Shown here one piece after another: positions 1 through 8,685 of a DNA stretch of 64,000 bases. The DNA is taken from the NCBI RefSeq assembly GCF_005887635.2, contig NZ_CP040818.1, positions 990,001 to 1,054,000 of the forward strand. Direction: 5' to 3'. The translations under genes and the position numbers were made by a program. The notes below the pieces were generated by a model that saw only the letters and a list, made by a program, of their open reading frames with translations, did not search any database and had not been told where the DNA came from. Numbering within the stretch: position 1 is the first letter of the stretch; every line of letters begins with the position of its first letter. This stretch comes from Paroceanicella profunda (GTDB lineage Bacteria; Pseudomonadota; Alphaproteobacteria; Rhodobacterales; Rhodobacteraceae).

Positions 1-180
1 CCGCTCGGCGCCTCCTCGAAGCTCAATGCGGAATGGGCCTTCCTCACCTGGCTGCGCGACATCGGCCGGCTGACCGCCGAGGCCTGGCTGGAGGAGCATT
101 TCGACGACCTGGGCCGCTGCTCGACCGTCGACATCCGCGGCATGTTCCAGGGCGGCGCCCGGGTGAAGCAGCCGGACTGA
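1..180 (+). CDS. C-terminal end of a patatin-like phospholipase (partial)
   Basis: An open frame enters from the left edge and stops at 178-180, leaving the last 59 residues. The segment contains SSKLNAEWAFLTWLRDIGR, followed by a WLEEHFDDLGRCSTVDIR stretch. I recognise this as the C-terminal (DUF3734-type) tail found behind the patatin domain of bacterial patatin-like phospholipases. The catalytic Gly-x-Ser-x-Gly and Asp-Gly motifs would lie outside the window, so activity cannot be judged. The next gene starts 71 bp downstream on the same strand. The family call rests only on the tail and is moderately sure. Confidence 0.6.
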   Translation, partial: PLGASSKLNAEWAFLTWLRDIGRLTAEAWLEEHFDDLGRCSTVDIRGMFQGGARVKQPD

Positions 181-251
181 CCGCCCTCCACCACGCCCCG
201 GCCGCAGCGCTTCCGGCCGGGGCGCGCCTTCCCCCCACTTCAGGACGACAC

Positions 252-1193
252 ATGACAGACGACCTCACCACCCATGACGCCGAAGACGATGCCCGCAACG
301 CCGATCTCCTCATCTGGGTGAACGGCGCGCTCAGGAAGCGGGCGGAGGCGATGGTCTCGGTGTATGATTCCGGCTTCATGCTGGGCGATGGCATCTGGGA
401 GGGCCTGCGGCTGCACAATGGCCGCTGGGCCTTCCTGGGCGCGCATCTCGACCGGCTGTTCGAGGCGGCGAAAGCCATCGATCTGGACATCGGCATGGAC
501 AGGGCCGGCATCGCCGCGGCGCTGGAGGAGACCCGCCTCGCGAATGGCATGCAGGACCATGTCCACGCCCGGCTGATGGTGACACGCGGCGTGAAGACCC
601 GTCCGTTCCAGCACCCGGCGCTGTCGCGCTCCGGGCCGACGATGGTGATCATCATGGAGCATTCGCGCCCGAACCCGGCGCTGATGGAACGCGGCATCCG
701 CCTCGCCACCGTGCCGCAGGTGCGCGGGTTGCCGATGAGCCAGGACCCGAAGCTGAACTCGCATTCCAAGCTGAACTGCATCCTCGCCTGCATCCAGGCG
801 GAGAAGGCCGGCGCCGACGAGGCGCTGATGCTGGACCCGCATGGCTTCGTGAACACCACCAACGCCTGCAACTTCTTCATCGTGCGCCACGGGGAGGTGT
901 GGACCTCCACGGGCGACTACTGCATGAACGGCATCACCCGCGGCAAGGTGATCGAGCTGTGCCGGGCCAATGACATCCCGGTATTCGAGCGCAATTTCTC
1001 GCTGGTCGACACCTACGGCGCCGAGGAAGCCTTCCTCACCGGCACCTTCGGCGCCCAGACCCCGGTGTCGGAGATCGACGGGAGACGCATCGGCGAGGAG
1101 GGCACCAATGGCGCCGGCCCCATCACCCGCCGCATCCGCAGCCTCTACGAGGCCCTGATCGAGCGCGACACCCGCACGCCCTCGGCCATGTGA
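252..1193 (+). CDS. Class IV aminotransferase (D-amino-acid / branched-chain aminotransferase-like)
   Basis: A 313-residue PLP enzyme of fold type IV. I chose the ATG at 252, because the longer open frame from 33 overlaps the upstream gene and has no family-like N-terminus. The fold-IV landmarks are SVYDSGFMLGDGIWEG near residue 36, the PLP lysine K173 in LNSHSKLN, and GADEALMLDPHGFVNTTN at 187-204, where the glutamate contacts the PLP pyridine nitrogen. Family members transaminate D-alanine, branched-chain or aromatic substrates, and the sequence does not settle which. It lies just downstream of the hpa genes but on the opposite strand. It is distinct from the ilvE at 36.6 kb. Confidence 0.85.
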   Translation: MTDDLTTHDAEDDARNADLLIWVNGALRKRAEAMVSVYDSGFMLGDGIWEGLRLHNGRWAFLGAHLDRLFEAAKAIDLDIGMDRAGIAAALEETRLANGMQDHVHARLMVTRGVKTRPFQHPALSRSGPTMVIIMEHSRPNPALMERGIRLATVPQVRGLPMSQDPKLNSHSKLNCILACIQAEKAGADEALMLDPHGFVNTTNACNFFIVRHGEVWTSTGDYCMNGITRGKVIELCRANDIPVFERNFSLVDTYGAEEAFLTGTFGAQTPVSEIDGRRIGEEGTNGAGPITRRIRSLYEALIERDTRTPSAM

Positions 1194-1534
1194 GGGGCGG
1201 CGGCGGAGCAGAGCCGCTCCTGTGACGCACCCGAAGACGTGCCCGCCCCGGGCGATGCGGACCCGATGCGCCCCCGTTGCATCTGTGCCGCGTGCTGCCC
1301 TGCCGGCACCCGCGGGATTACAGGGGTCCCGGTCTTGCGCTCGGACCTTTCGGCAGCGGAGACGCGATCAGGCCCGAAACAGCGGTGCCGCTCTGTGCAT
1401 GTCGCTGGCGTGTCGCCAGCCCCTCGCCCCCGGGGCAGCCGGGGTGCGACGCGCCTCCTCCCACCGGGGTGCGAAGCGCCCCTGCCACTGTCGGGAACGC
1501 AGAACGCGCGGCCCTGCCCGCCCCCGGCGGGGGT
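1194..1534. other. Intergenic region between convergent genes, with a short direct repeat
   Basis: About 340 bp lies between the stop of the aminotransferase and the stop of hpaH, so both flanking genes end here. I see no convincing gene. A 17-bp direct repeat with one mismatch (CCGGGGTGCGACGCGCC and CCGGGGTGCGAAGCGCC) occurs at 1439-1455 and 1464-1480. No U-tailed terminator is visible. Confidence 0.5.
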
Positions 1535-2347
1535 CTAGGCGAAATGCAGGCTGATGCTGCCCCAGGGGCCGTAATCGGCGGTGATCGTGTCGCCGTGGCG
1601 GGCCTCGACCGGGCGCACGAAGGAGCCGGCGAGCACGATCTCGCCGGCGCTGAGCCCCTCTCCGTAGTCCCCGAGCCGGTTCGCGAGCCAGGCGATGCCG
1701 CGCGCGGGGTGGCTGAGCACGCCGGCGCCGAGGCCGGTCTCCTCCACCTCGGCGTTGCGTGAGAGGATGGCGCCCATCCAGCGCAGGTCGGTGGCATCGG
1801 GGGCGATGCGCCGGCCGGCGGTGACGATACCGGCATTCGCGGCATTGTCGGCGATGGTGTCGAGGATGGTGCGCGGGCGCTTCGTCTCCGGATCGGCGCG
1901 GAAGATGCGGGTGTCGAGGATCTCCAGCGCCGGGGTGACGTAATCGGTGGCGGCGAGCACGTCGAAGACCGTGACACCGGGGCCGCGCAGCGGGGCGTTC
2001 AGCACGAAGGCGATCTCGGCCTCGATGCGCGGCTGGATGAAGCGGTCCTCCGGCACCACCTGGCCGTCCTCGAACCACATGTCGTCGAGCAGCACGCCGC
2101 TGTCGGGGATGTCGATTCCCAGCGCGGCCTGCATGGCCTTGGAGGTGAGGCCGATCTTCCAGCCGATCACCCGCCGGCCGGCGGCCTTCTTGCGCGCCAC
2201 CCAGGCCGACTGGACGGCATAGGCATCGTCCATGGTCATGCCCGGATACTGCAGGGAAAGCAGGCCGGTCTGGCTGCGGGTGGTCTCGGCGGTGTCGAGC
2301 GCGGCGACTGCGGCGTCGATCTCGGTGGTGGTGAGGGTGCAGGTCAT
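1535..2347 (-). CDS. hpaH: 2-oxo-hept-3-ene-1,7-dioate hydratase (HpaH)
   Basis: A 270-residue protein of the hydratase/decarboxylase branch of the FAH superfamily (MhpD/HpaH type), matching the usual length of about 267. In homoprotocatechuate degradation it hydrates 2-oxo-hept-3-ene-1,7-dioate, using Mg2+ or Mn2+. The visible landmarks are IGWKIGLTSKAMQ, the metal-site region PRIEAEIAFVL, and DYVTPALEILDTRI. The start is the ATG giving MTCTLTTTEIDAAV; the longer frame upstream is low-complexity and unlike the family. It is the last gene of a leftward group hpaE-hpaD-hpaH. The 130-bp spacer before it carries a dispersed repeat (2375-2443). Confidence 0.9.
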   Translation of the reverse strand: MTCTLTTTEIDAAVAALDTAETTRSQTGLLSLQYPGMTMDDAYAVQSAWVARKKAAGRRVIGWKIGLTSKAMQAALGIDIPDSGVLLDDMWFEDGQVVPEDRFIQPRIEAEIAFVLNAPLRGPGVTVFDVLAATDYVTPALEILDTRIFRADPETKRPRTILDTIADNAANAGIVTAGRRIAPDATDLRWMGAILSRNAEVEETGLGAGVLSHPARGIAWLANRLGDYGEGLSAGEIVLAGSFVRPVEARHGDTITADYGPWGSISLHFA

Positions 2348-2374
2348 CGCGGGGTCCTTGCCGGTGCGCGGGGA

Positions 2375-2443
2375 ACGCCCGCCTCGCCGAGGGGGCGCCG
2401 CCCCCGCAGCTCGGCGGGCGTGGTCGCGGCCCGGGCGGGCCGC
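2375..2443 (+). repeat. Dispersed intergenic repeat, copy 1
   Basis: A 69-bp GC-rich element in the hpaD-hpaH spacer. Its reverse complement is about 88% matched by 15383-15450. It has nested dyad symmetry: outer arms CGCCCGCC and GGCGGGCG, and an inner GGGGGCGCCGCCCCC palindrome, so it should fold into a hairpin as RNA or single-stranded DNA. It looks like a REP-type element, but I do not recognise a named family. Confidence 0.6.
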
Positions 2444-2477
2444 TTGGCCCGGCGCGGCCGCGGTCGGGTGAAGGCGG

Positions 2478-3458
2478 TCATGGCGCGACAATGGGGGTTG
2501 CGTCGAGCTCGGCGGCGCGGGGCTCCACGCCGGTGAAGAGCGAGCCCTCCTCGAACCAGGAACGCGGCGCCGGCGCACCCCAGAGCGTCTGGCGCTGGGG
2601 GTCCTTCAGGTCCCAGCGGATCGGCTCCAGGTCCGGGTCCACGGTCTGGTAATCGGAGCAGTAGATCTCCACGCGGTTGCCGTCCGGGTCGCGGATATAG
2701 AGGAAGAAGGCGTTGGAGATGCCGTGCCGGCCGGGGCCCCGCTCGATGTTCTTCACGTAGCCGGTGGTGGCCATCAGGTCGAGCAGGTCGATGATGTTGA
2801 GCGGCGTCGGCACCCAGAAGGCGACATGGTGCAGGCGCGGGCCGCGGCCGTTGGTGAAGGCCATGTCATGCACCCCGCCCTTGCGGTGCATCCAGGCGGC
2901 CCAGAGATGGCCCGAGGCCTCGTCCTCGGTGTACTCGGTGACACGGAAGCCGAAGGCGGCGTAGAAGGCCACGCTCTCGTCCACGTTCGGCGAGAAGCAG
3001 TTGAAATGGTCGATCCGCAGCGGCTTCACCCCGCGGTAGAGCGCATATCGCTGGTGGATGGGCGCCAGCCGGTCCATGCGGTGGTAGAACTCGAGCGGGA
3101 TGCCGTGGCAATCCTCGGTGCGCAGGGTGCGGCCCTGGTAGGCGCGCTTCACCCAGGTGACCGGCTTGCTCCGCGCGGTGAACCAGGCAGCGCAGCGATC
3201 CAGGTCGTCCTCGTCGAAGAGCTTGAAGGAGAGGGCCTCGGTGGCGGCCTGCGCCGCGCGGCGCAGCACGATGCAATGATGGCCGCGCTCCTCCATCGCG
3301 CGCAGCCAGATGGTGTCGGCGGTCTCGTCGGTCACCTGCAGGCCCAGCGTGTCGACGTAGAAGGCGCGGGAGGCGGAAAGGTCGGTCACGTCGAAGGTGA
3401 CATGGCTGAGCCGGATGATGTTGAAGGGCGGGTAGAGCTCGGGCTTGGGCAGGGGCAT
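2478..3458 (-). CDS. hpaD: 3,4-dihydroxyphenylacetate 2,3-dioxygenase, type I extradiol (HpaD/HpcB function)
   Basis: A 326-residue two-domain vicinal-oxygen-chelate extradiol dioxygenase that cleaves homoprotocatechuate next to its hydroxyls. By alignment from memory with the Brevibacterium and Arthrobacter enzymes, the metal ligands are H151 (RIDHFN), H211 (LHHVAF) and E264 (NRVEIYCSDY). The second-shell residues H197 (GVHDMAF) and Y254 (FFLYIRDPDG) are also in place. This is not the unrelated class III HpaD of E. coli. An AAGGAG-type ribosome site precedes the ATG. It follows hpaE by 37 bp in the same leftward group. The metal (Fe or Mn) cannot be told from the sequence. Confidence 0.92.
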   Translation of the reverse strand: MPLPKPELYPPFNIIRLSHVTFDVTDLSASRAFYVDTLGLQVTDETADTIWLRAMEERGHHCIVLRRAAQAATEALSFKLFDEDDLDRCAAWFTARSKPVTWVKRAYQGRTLRTEDCHGIPLEFYHRMDRLAPIHQRYALYRGVKPLRIDHFNCFSPNVDESVAFYAAFGFRVTEYTEDEASGHLWAAWMHRKGGVHDMAFTNGRGPRLHHVAFWVPTPLNIIDLLDLMATTGYVKNIERGPGRHGISNAFFLYIRDPDGNRVEIYCSDYQTVDPDLEPIRWDLKDPQRQTLWGAPAPRSWFEEGSLFTGVEPRAAELDATPIVAP

Positions 3459-3495
3459 TTCCTCGGGGTCTCCTTGTTCTTTGTCCCGGCGCGGC

Positions 3496-5007
3496 TCAGA
3501 GCCCGATCCGCGGGATGCGGTGCGCGCCCGTGGCGAAGGCGATCATCTTGGTTTCCATGTAGAAATCGAACGACCAGTCGCCGCCGTCGCGGCCGATGCC
3601 GCTGGCCTTCATGCCGCCGAAGGGGGTGGGCAGGTGGCGGACGTTCTCCGAGTTCACCCAGATCATCCCGGCCTCCAGCGCCTCGGTGAAGCGGAAGGCG
3701 CGGGTGACGTCGGAGGTCCAGACATAGCCGGTGAGGCCGTAGTCCACCGCGTTGGCGATCTCCAGCGCCTCCGCCTCGGAGGAGAAGGGGATGGCGGTGA
3801 GGACGGGGCCGAAGATCTCCTCCGCGGCGATGCGCATGTCCTGGCGCGCGCCGGTGAACAGCGTGGGCTCGACGAAACAGCCCGGACCGTCAAGCGCGCG
3901 GCCGCCGGCGGCGATGGTGGCACCATCGGCGCGGGCCACGTCGAAATAGCTCTTCACCTTGTCGAAATGGACCGGGTGTATCAGGGGGCCCACCTCGGTG
4001 GCGGGGTCCAGCGGGTGGCCGACGCGGATCTTCTTCACCCGCTCGGCGAGGCGGGCGACGAAGTCGTCGTGGATCGTGTCCTGGATCAGCACGCGGCTGG
4101 AGGAGGTGCAGCGCTCGCCGTTGAGCGAGTAGATCATGAACAGCACGGCGTCGAGCGCGCGGTCGAGATCGGCGTCGTCGAAGACGATCACCGGGTTCTT
4201 GCCGCCCAGCTCCAGATGGGTGCGCTTCAGCGTGGGGCCGCCCTGCGACAGGATCTGCCCACCGGTGCGGCTCTCGCCGATGAAGGCGATGGCGCGGATG
4301 TCCCTATGCTCGGTGAGGGCGACGCCGGCCTCGTGGCCGAAGCCGTTCACGGTGTTCCACACGCCGGGCGGCAGGCCGGCCTCCTCGGCGATCTCGACCA
4401 GCAGCCGTGCGGTGAGCGGCGAGAATTCCGCCGGCTTGTGCACCACGGTGCAGCCCGCGGCCAGCGCCGGGGCAATCTTCCAGGTGGAGAGCATGAAGGG
4501 CGTGTTCCAGGGCGTGATGATGCCCACGGGCCCGATGGGGGTGCGCGCGGTCATGTTCATCAGCGTGGCCGAGGGCAGGGCCTGGCCGTCCCGCGCGGCG
4601 GGGGCGCGGTCGGCGTAGAAGCGGAAGTTCTCCGCCCCGCGCAGCGCCGCCTTCGACATGTAGCGCAGCGCCTGGCCGGTGTCCCAGCATTCGCAGAAGG
4701 CGATCTCCTCGGCCCGGGCCTCGATGGCGTCGGCGATGCGGTGGAGGAGCGCCTTGCGCTCCCGCCCCGGCATGTCGCGCCAGGCCGGGAAGGCGGCCTT
4801 CGCCGCACGCGCGGCGGCGTCCACGTCCTCCGCCCCGCCGCGGGCCACCCCGGCGATCAGGCTGCCGTCGACCGGCGAATGCGTGTCGAAGCGCGCGCCG
4901 GAGGCGGCCTCGCAGGCCCGCCCGCCGATGTGGTTCTGCACCCCGCTCTCGCGGAAGCGCGCAAGATAGCCCTCCAGCCGTGCCAGATTGCCCGCAAGCT
5001 CGCTCAT
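3496..5007 (-). CDS. hpaE: 5-carboxymethyl-2-hydroxymuconate semialdehyde dehydrogenase (HpaE)
   Basis: A 503-residue NAD(P)-dependent aldehyde dehydrogenase oxidising the ring-cleavage product 5-carboxymethyl-2-hydroxymuconate semialdehyde. The visible ALDH landmarks are the FITPWNTPFMLSTWK-type cofactor segment (here IITPWNTPF), the HLELGGKNP glutamate motif, the catalytic cysteine in GERCTSSSR, and EEIFGPVL. The ATG at 5007 (MSELAG) is chosen because AAAGGAC lies upstream; the longer open frame to 5085 reads into the promoter region. It is the first gene of the hpaE-hpaD-hpaH group and is divergent from the FAH-family gene at 5195. A palindromic operator lies in the shared upstream region. 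Confidence 0.9.
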   Translation of the reverse strand: MSELAGNLARLEGYLARFRESGVQNHIGGRACEAASGARFDTHSPVDGSLIAGVARGGAEDVDAAARAAKAAFPAWRDMPGRERKALLHRIADAIEARAEEIAFCECWDTGQALRYMSKAALRGAENFRFYADRAPAARDGQALPSATLMNMTARTPIGPVGIITPWNTPFMLSTWKIAPALAAGCTVVHKPAEFSPLTARLLVEIAEEAGLPPGVWNTVNGFGHEAGVALTEHRDIRAIAFIGESRTGGQILSQGGPTLKRTHLELGGKNPVIVFDDADLDRALDAVLFMIYSLNGERCTSSSRVLIQDTIHDDFVARLAERVKKIRVGHPLDPATEVGPLIHPVHFDKVKSYFDVARADGATIAAGGRALDGPGCFVEPTLFTGARQDMRIAAEEIFGPVLTAIPFSSEAEALEIANAVDYGLTGYVWTSDVTRAFRFTEALEAGMIWVNSENVRHLPTPFGGMKASGIGRDGGDWSFDFYMETKMIAFATGAHRIPRIGL

Positions 5008-5095
5008 ATCCGTCCTTTCCGAAGCAATCCGGGCCGCGCGGCGGCCCCTGCCCCTCCCTCTCCCGGCGCGCAGGCGGCCGGGCACGGGTTTGCTC

Positions 5096-5124
5096 TTGAT
5101 CCCGCTTTCCTTAACACGTTAAGT
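5096..5124 (+). promoter_or_regulatory. Predicted promoter of the FAH-family gene with an embedded operator
   Basis: TTGATC (5096-5101), then a 17-nt spacer, then TTAAGT (5119-5124), a plausible sigma-70 promoter reading towards the gene at 5195. The palindrome at 5110-5123 covers the end of the spacer and most of the -10. The same arrangement is seen at 8686-8714. A divergent promoter for hpaE (TTGTCT, 17 nt, TTAACG on the other strand) can also be drawn over the same palindrome. Start sites are inferred, not measured. Confidence 0.5.
5110..5123. promoter_or_regulatory. Palindromic operator CTTAACACGTTAAG in the hpa divergent region
   Basis: Perfect 6-bp arms, CTTAAC and GTTAAG, around a 2-bp centre. 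It lies over the -10 of the rightward promoter, the position expected for a repressor site. A near-identical palindrome (CTTAACATGTTAAG) lies at 8687-8700 in the same geometry. The size suits a dimeric MarR-, GntR- or similar-type regulator. No matching regulator gene is visible nearby, so the regulator's identity is open. Confidence 0.6.
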
Positions 5125-5194
5125 GTAAAGCCGGACGCAAGACAAGAGAAATCTGCCGCCCCGCCCGGGGACGGCCGGAACCGGGGAGACCGCC

Positions 5195-6061
5195 ATGAGA
5201 CTGCTGAGCTTCGGGCTGAACGGGGTGCTGCATGCCGGCGCCTGGGTGGCGGAGGGCATCGTCGACCTCTCCGCCCGGATGGAGGGCGCCTCGGTGCGCG
5301 AGATCCTGGAGAGCGGCCGGTTGGCCGAGGCGGAGGCGTTGGCCGCGCGCGTGCCGGCCGACCACGCGCATGACGCTGTGGAGCACGCGCTGCCGATCCC
5401 CGATCCGGAGAAGATCTACTGCGTGGGCGTGAACTACATGAACCGCAACGAGGAGTACAAGGACGGCTCCGAAGCGCCGAAATACCCCTCCCTCTTCGTG
5501 CGCAACCCGCTGTCCTTCTCACCGCACGGGCAAGCGATACTTGTGCCACCCGAATCGGAGCAGCTCGATTACGAGGGAGAGATCGTGCTGGTGATCGGCA
5601 AGGCCGGGCGGCGCATCCCGCAATCGGCGGCGATGGACCATGTCGCCGGCTTCACGGTGATGAACGAGGGCACCATCCGCGACTGGGTGCGCCACGGCAA
5701 GTTCAACGTGACCCCGGGCAAGAACTGGGACCGCTCCGGCGGCCTCGGCCCCTGGATCGAGACCGCCCCCGAGGGCGTGGACATCCACGACATGCGGGTG
5801 GAGACCCGGGTGAACGGCGAGCTGCGCCAGTCCGACACCACGGCCTCGATGGCCTTCCCCTTCGAGCGCATCATCGAATACGTGTCGAGCTTCGCCACCC
5901 TGCTGCCGGGCGACCTGATCGCGACGGGCACGCCCACCGGCGCCGGCGCGCGCTTCGACCCGCCGAAATGGCTGGTGGAGGGCGACGTGGTGGAGGTGAC
6001 GGTGGAGGGCGTGGGCAGTCTGCGCAACCCGGTGGAGAAGGAGCGCCCGCGCGAAGCCTGA
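5195..6061 (+). CDS. Fumarylacetoacetate hydrolase-family protein, probable HpaG-type isomerase/decarboxylase
   Basis: A 288-residue FAH-superfamily enzyme: a short N-terminal domain, then the FAH fold from about residue 70 (IYCVGVNYMNRNEEY). It has the first two metal ligands E127 and E129 in DYEGEIVLVIGK. The residue in the third ligand position appears to be E158 (VMNEGTIRDW), where most relatives have aspartate. The context (divergent from hpaE over a shared operator) suggests 5-oxopent-3-ene-1,2,5-tricarboxylate decarboxylase and/or 2-hydroxyhepta-2,4-diene-1,7-dioate isomerase, as for HpaG. The superfamily is broad, so the exact reaction is inferred from position. A 7-bp GC hairpin follows the stop. 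Confidence 0.75.
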   Translation: MRLLSFGLNGVLHAGAWVAEGIVDLSARMEGASVREILESGRLAEAEALAARVPADHAHDAVEHALPIPDPEKIYCVGVNYMNRNEEYKDGSEAPKYPSLFVRNPLSFSPHGQAILVPPESEQLDYEGEIVLVIGKAGRRIPQSAAMDHVAGFTVMNEGTIRDWVRHGKFNVTPGKNWDRSGGLGPWIETAPEGVDIHDMRVETRVNGELRQSDTTASMAFPFERIIEYVSSFATLLPGDLIATGTPTGAGARFDPPKWLVEGDVVEVTVEGVGSLRNPVEKERPREA

Positions 6062-6070
6062 GCCGCCGCG

Positions 6071-6089
6071 CCCCGGGCCTGACCCGGGG
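6071..6089 (+). terminator. GC hairpin after the FAH-family gene
   Basis: CCCCGGG and CCCGGGG arms around a 5-nt loop begin 10 nt past the stop. There is no U-tract, so intrinsic termination is uncertain. Confidence 0.35.
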
Positions 6090-6249
6090 CCTCGCCGGCC
6101 CCACTCGGAACGACCGGGGATCGCGAACGGTCCTGTCCGCCCCCCGTGGACCCCGGGGGGCCTGGAAATCACCCCTCCGGCCGCGGCGGAACGCTCGGAG
6201 CCGGGGCGTACTCACCCCCTCCGTCGCAGCGCGGCGTGGCGGCCGGGAG

Positions 6250-6270
6250 GCGCCGGGTCGGGCCCGGCGC
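6250..6270 (-). terminator. GC hairpin after pyrE
   Basis: Perfect 8-bp arms GCGCCGGG and CCCGGCGC around TCGGG lie about 15 bp past the pyrE stop, in the convergent spacer. There is no U-tract, so the terminator role is tentative. Confidence 0.35.
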
Positions 6271-6284
6271 GCCGAAGCGCGGGG

Positions 6285-6980
6285 TTACTTCGGCAGCTCG
6301 TAGACGCCGCCATTGGCCTTCGACCACTCCAGCGGCGCGTGCAGGAAGGCTTCCACCTGGTCGATGGTCCGGGTGTCGAAGGTGCCGTCCTTCTTGCACA
6401 CCGCCAGCACGTCCCACCAGGTGGCGAGGTTGTGCAGGGTGAGGCCGTTGGCGGCCAGGGTCGGCCGGGTGTCCTTGAAGATGTCGTAGTAGAACACCAC
6501 CAGCGTGTGGGCGCATTCGGCGCCGGCGGTGCGGATCGCCTCGGCGAAGCGCAGCTTCGAGCCGCCGTCGGTGGTGAGATCCTCGACCAGCAGCACCCGC
6601 TGGCCCTCGCGGATGTCCCCCTCGATCTGGGCATCGCGGCCGAAGCCCTTGGGCTTCTTGCGCACGTATTGCATCGGAAGGCCCATGCGGTCGGCGATCC
6701 AGGCGGCGAAGGGGATGCCCGCGGTCTCGCCGCCGGCGATGGCGTCGAAGCGCTCCACGCCGGCGCCGCGCATCAGCGTGGCCACCGCGAAATCCATCAG
6801 CGCCGAGCGCACCCGCGGGTAGGAGATGATCTTGCGGCAGTCGGTGTAGACCGGGCTCTTGAGGCCGGAGGTGAAGGTGTAGGGCTCGTCGGCGCGGAAA
6901 TGCACCGCGCCGATCTCCAGGAGCATGCGCGCCGTCAGCTCGGCCATCTCGGCCCGGTCGGGGAAGGTGTTGGCAAACAT
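6285..6980 (-). CDS. pyrE: Orotate phosphoribosyltransferase
   Basis: A 231-residue type I phosphoribosyltransferase that condenses orotate with PRPP to orotidine monophosphate in pyrimidine synthesis. The visible motifs are [19 protein letters not shown], the flexible-loop region [16 protein letters not shown], and the PRPP-binding loop [14 protein letters not shown]. The ATG at 6980 (MFANTFPDR) is preceded by AGGAG. The open frame runs on to 7874, but that extension overlaps the next gene in another frame and is not family-like. It stands alone, between the hpa block and the ThDP enzyme, with no other pyr gene nearby. Confidence 0.95.
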   Translation of the reverse strand: MFANTFPDRAEMAELTARMLLEIGAVHFRADEPYTFTSGLKSPVYTDCRKIISYPRVRSALMDFAVATLMRGAGVERFDAIAGGETAGIPFAAWIADRMGLPMQYVRKKPKGFGRDAQIEGDIREGQRVLLVEDLTTDGGSKLRFAEAIRTAGAECAHTLVVFYYDIFKDTRPTLAANGLTLHNLATWWDVLAVCKKDGTFDTRTIDQVEAFLHAPLEWSKANGGVYELPK

Positions 6981-7048
6981 CGGCGGCTCTCCTCTCGCGG
7001 CTCTCAACCCCGCGACATAGACGAAACCGCCCCGCCTGCCAAGCGGCC

Positions 7049-8662
7049 TCAGCCCGGGCGCTTCGGCATCACGAAGGGCCAGGGCGAGGCTTCCTGACCG
7101 CGCGCGAGCGGCACCACGATGAGCCCCGGCGCGCCGGAGGCCAGCATGGCGGAGAGCACCGGGCCCAGCGCCTCGGGCCGCTCCACCCGCTCCGCCGCCA
7201 TGCCGAAGCTTTGCGCCAGCGCCACGAAATCGGGGTTCTGCAGGTCCGCACCCAGCAGCCGGCCGCCGTAGCGCTCCACCTGGTCGCGGCGCACGTTGCC
7301 GTAAGAGGCGTTGTCGAAAACGATGGTCACCACGCCGATGCCGTACTGCACGGCCGTGGCCATCTCCTGCACGCCGAACATGAAACCGCCGTCGCCCGAG
7401 ACCTGCACCACCGCGCGATCGGGGTGCGCCACCTTCACGCCGAGGGCTGTCATGAACCCGAAGCCGAGGTTCTCCTGATAGGCGCTCGAGATATAGCCGC
7501 GCGGGGTGTAGACCGGCAGGCCGAAGCGGGCGGTGAAACCCATCTGGCTGATCTCGTCGACATAGATCCCGTCGCGCGGCAGCACGGCGCGGATGGCGTC
7601 GAGCCAGGCCATCTGCGGCTGCACCACGTCGATGGCGGCCCGGGCCCGGGCGCGCAGGCCGGCGAGATCGGCGCCGCGCGCGGCCTGCGGCACCAGCGGC
7701 ATCAGGACCGAGGCCCCCGCGGCGGCGTCGGCATAGAGGCCCACGTCGGCGGGCAGGCGCACGAACTCGGTGGGGTCGGTGTCGATGCGGATGGTCTTCA
7801 GCCCCTCGGGCTGCCAGCTCCAGCGCATGTATTGCAGCTCCAGCCGGCTGCCGATGCCGATCAGCAGGTCGCACTCCTGCCAGTACTCCCAGGCGGCGAC
7901 GGCATCGAGGAAATGCGGGTCGTCCTCGGGCACCGCGCCCTTGCCGGAGCGATGCGCGGTGACGGGCGCGTCGAGCCTGCGGGCGAGGGCCAGCACCTCG
8001 GCGCCTGCGTCCTGCGCGCCGCCGCCCACCATGATGAGCGGGCGCTTCGCCCGCGCGGCCAGCGCCGCGGCCCGCTCCAGCACCGCCGGGTCGGGCGCGG
8101 GGAGAGCGGGTGTGGCCGCGGGGGCCGGCATGTCGAAGGCGGCGGACTGTCCGAACACGTCCCAGGGTGCCTCCAGCGCCACCGGACCGGGGCGGGGGGC
8201 GAGCAGGGTGCGGAAGGCGTCCTCCACCCTCGCCGGCACCTGCGCCGGGTGGTCGATGCGCCAGGCGCCGCGGGTGAAGCTGCGCAGGGTGGCGAGCTGG
8301 TCGGGCAGCTCATGGAGCTGGCCGCGGCCCTGGCCGATCAGGTTGGCGAAGATGTTGCCGGTGATGCAGAGCACCGGCGCGTTGCCGGCATAGGCGGTGC
8401 AGAGCGCCGCTCCTGCGTTCAGCACCCCCGGCCCCGGCACCACGGTGAAGGCCGCCGGCCGGCCGGTGGACTTCGCATAGCCGTAGGCCATGTAGCCCGC
8501 GCCCTGCTCATGCCGGGTGTGGATGAAGCGGATGCGGTTCGAGGCCCGCGCCAGCGCATCGTTGAACTCGTACATATGCGCGCCGGGGATGCCGAAGATC
8601 GTGTCGATCCCGCGGTCGATCAGTGCCCGGACGAGGGCTTCGCCGGTGGTGTATGTCTGCAT
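7049..8662 (-). CDS. ThDP-dependent enzyme of the acetolactate synthase/decarboxylase family
   Basis: A 537-residue ThDP-binding enzyme with the three-domain acetohydroxyacid synthase layout: the N-terminal PYR domain with catalytic E52 ([19 protein letters not shown]), a central domain, and a C-terminal PP domain with [13 protein letters not shown] and the matching FDN Mg2+ motif. It is shorter than IlvB and no small subunit is adjacent, so valine-pathway acetolactate synthase is unlikely. A 2-oxo-acid decarboxylase or related carboligase role fits, but the substrate is unknown. A promoter with the same operator as the hpa divergent region lies 25-38 bp upstream, so co-regulation with aromatic catabolism is inferred. 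GGGAGGA precedes the ATG. Confidence 0.8.
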   Translation of the reverse strand: MQTYTTGEALVRALIDRGIDTIFGIPGAHMYEFNDALARASNRIRFIHTRHEQGAGYMAYGYAKSTGRPAAFTVVPGPGVLNAGAALCTAYAGNAPVLCITGNIFANLIGQGRGQLHELPDQLATLRSFTRGAWRIDHPAQVPARVEDAFRTLLAPRPGPVALEAPWDVFGQSAAFDMPAPAATPALPAPDPAVLERAAALAARAKRPLIMVGGGAQDAGAEVLALARRLDAPVTAHRSGKGAVPEDDPHFLDAVAAWEYWQECDLLIGIGSRLELQYMRWSWQPEGLKTIRIDTDPTEFVRLPADVGLYADAAAGASVLMPLVPQAARGADLAGLRARARAAIDVVQPQMAWLDAIRAVLPRDGIYVDEISQMGFTARFGLPVYTPRGYISSAYQENLGFGFMTALGVKVAHPDRAVVQVSGDGGFMFGVQEMATAVQYGIGVVTIVFDNASYGNVRRDQVERYGGRLLGADLQNPDFVALAQSFGMAAERVERPEALGPVLSAMLASGAPGLIVVPLARGQEASPWPFVMPKRPG

Positions 8663-8685
8663 GCCGTCCTCCCGTTCGGCGGCAT

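Noticed and set aside
3445..5373. Long plus-strand frame over hpaE
   Set aside because: Antisense to a clear aldehyde dehydrogenase; composition-driven shadow without protein motifs.
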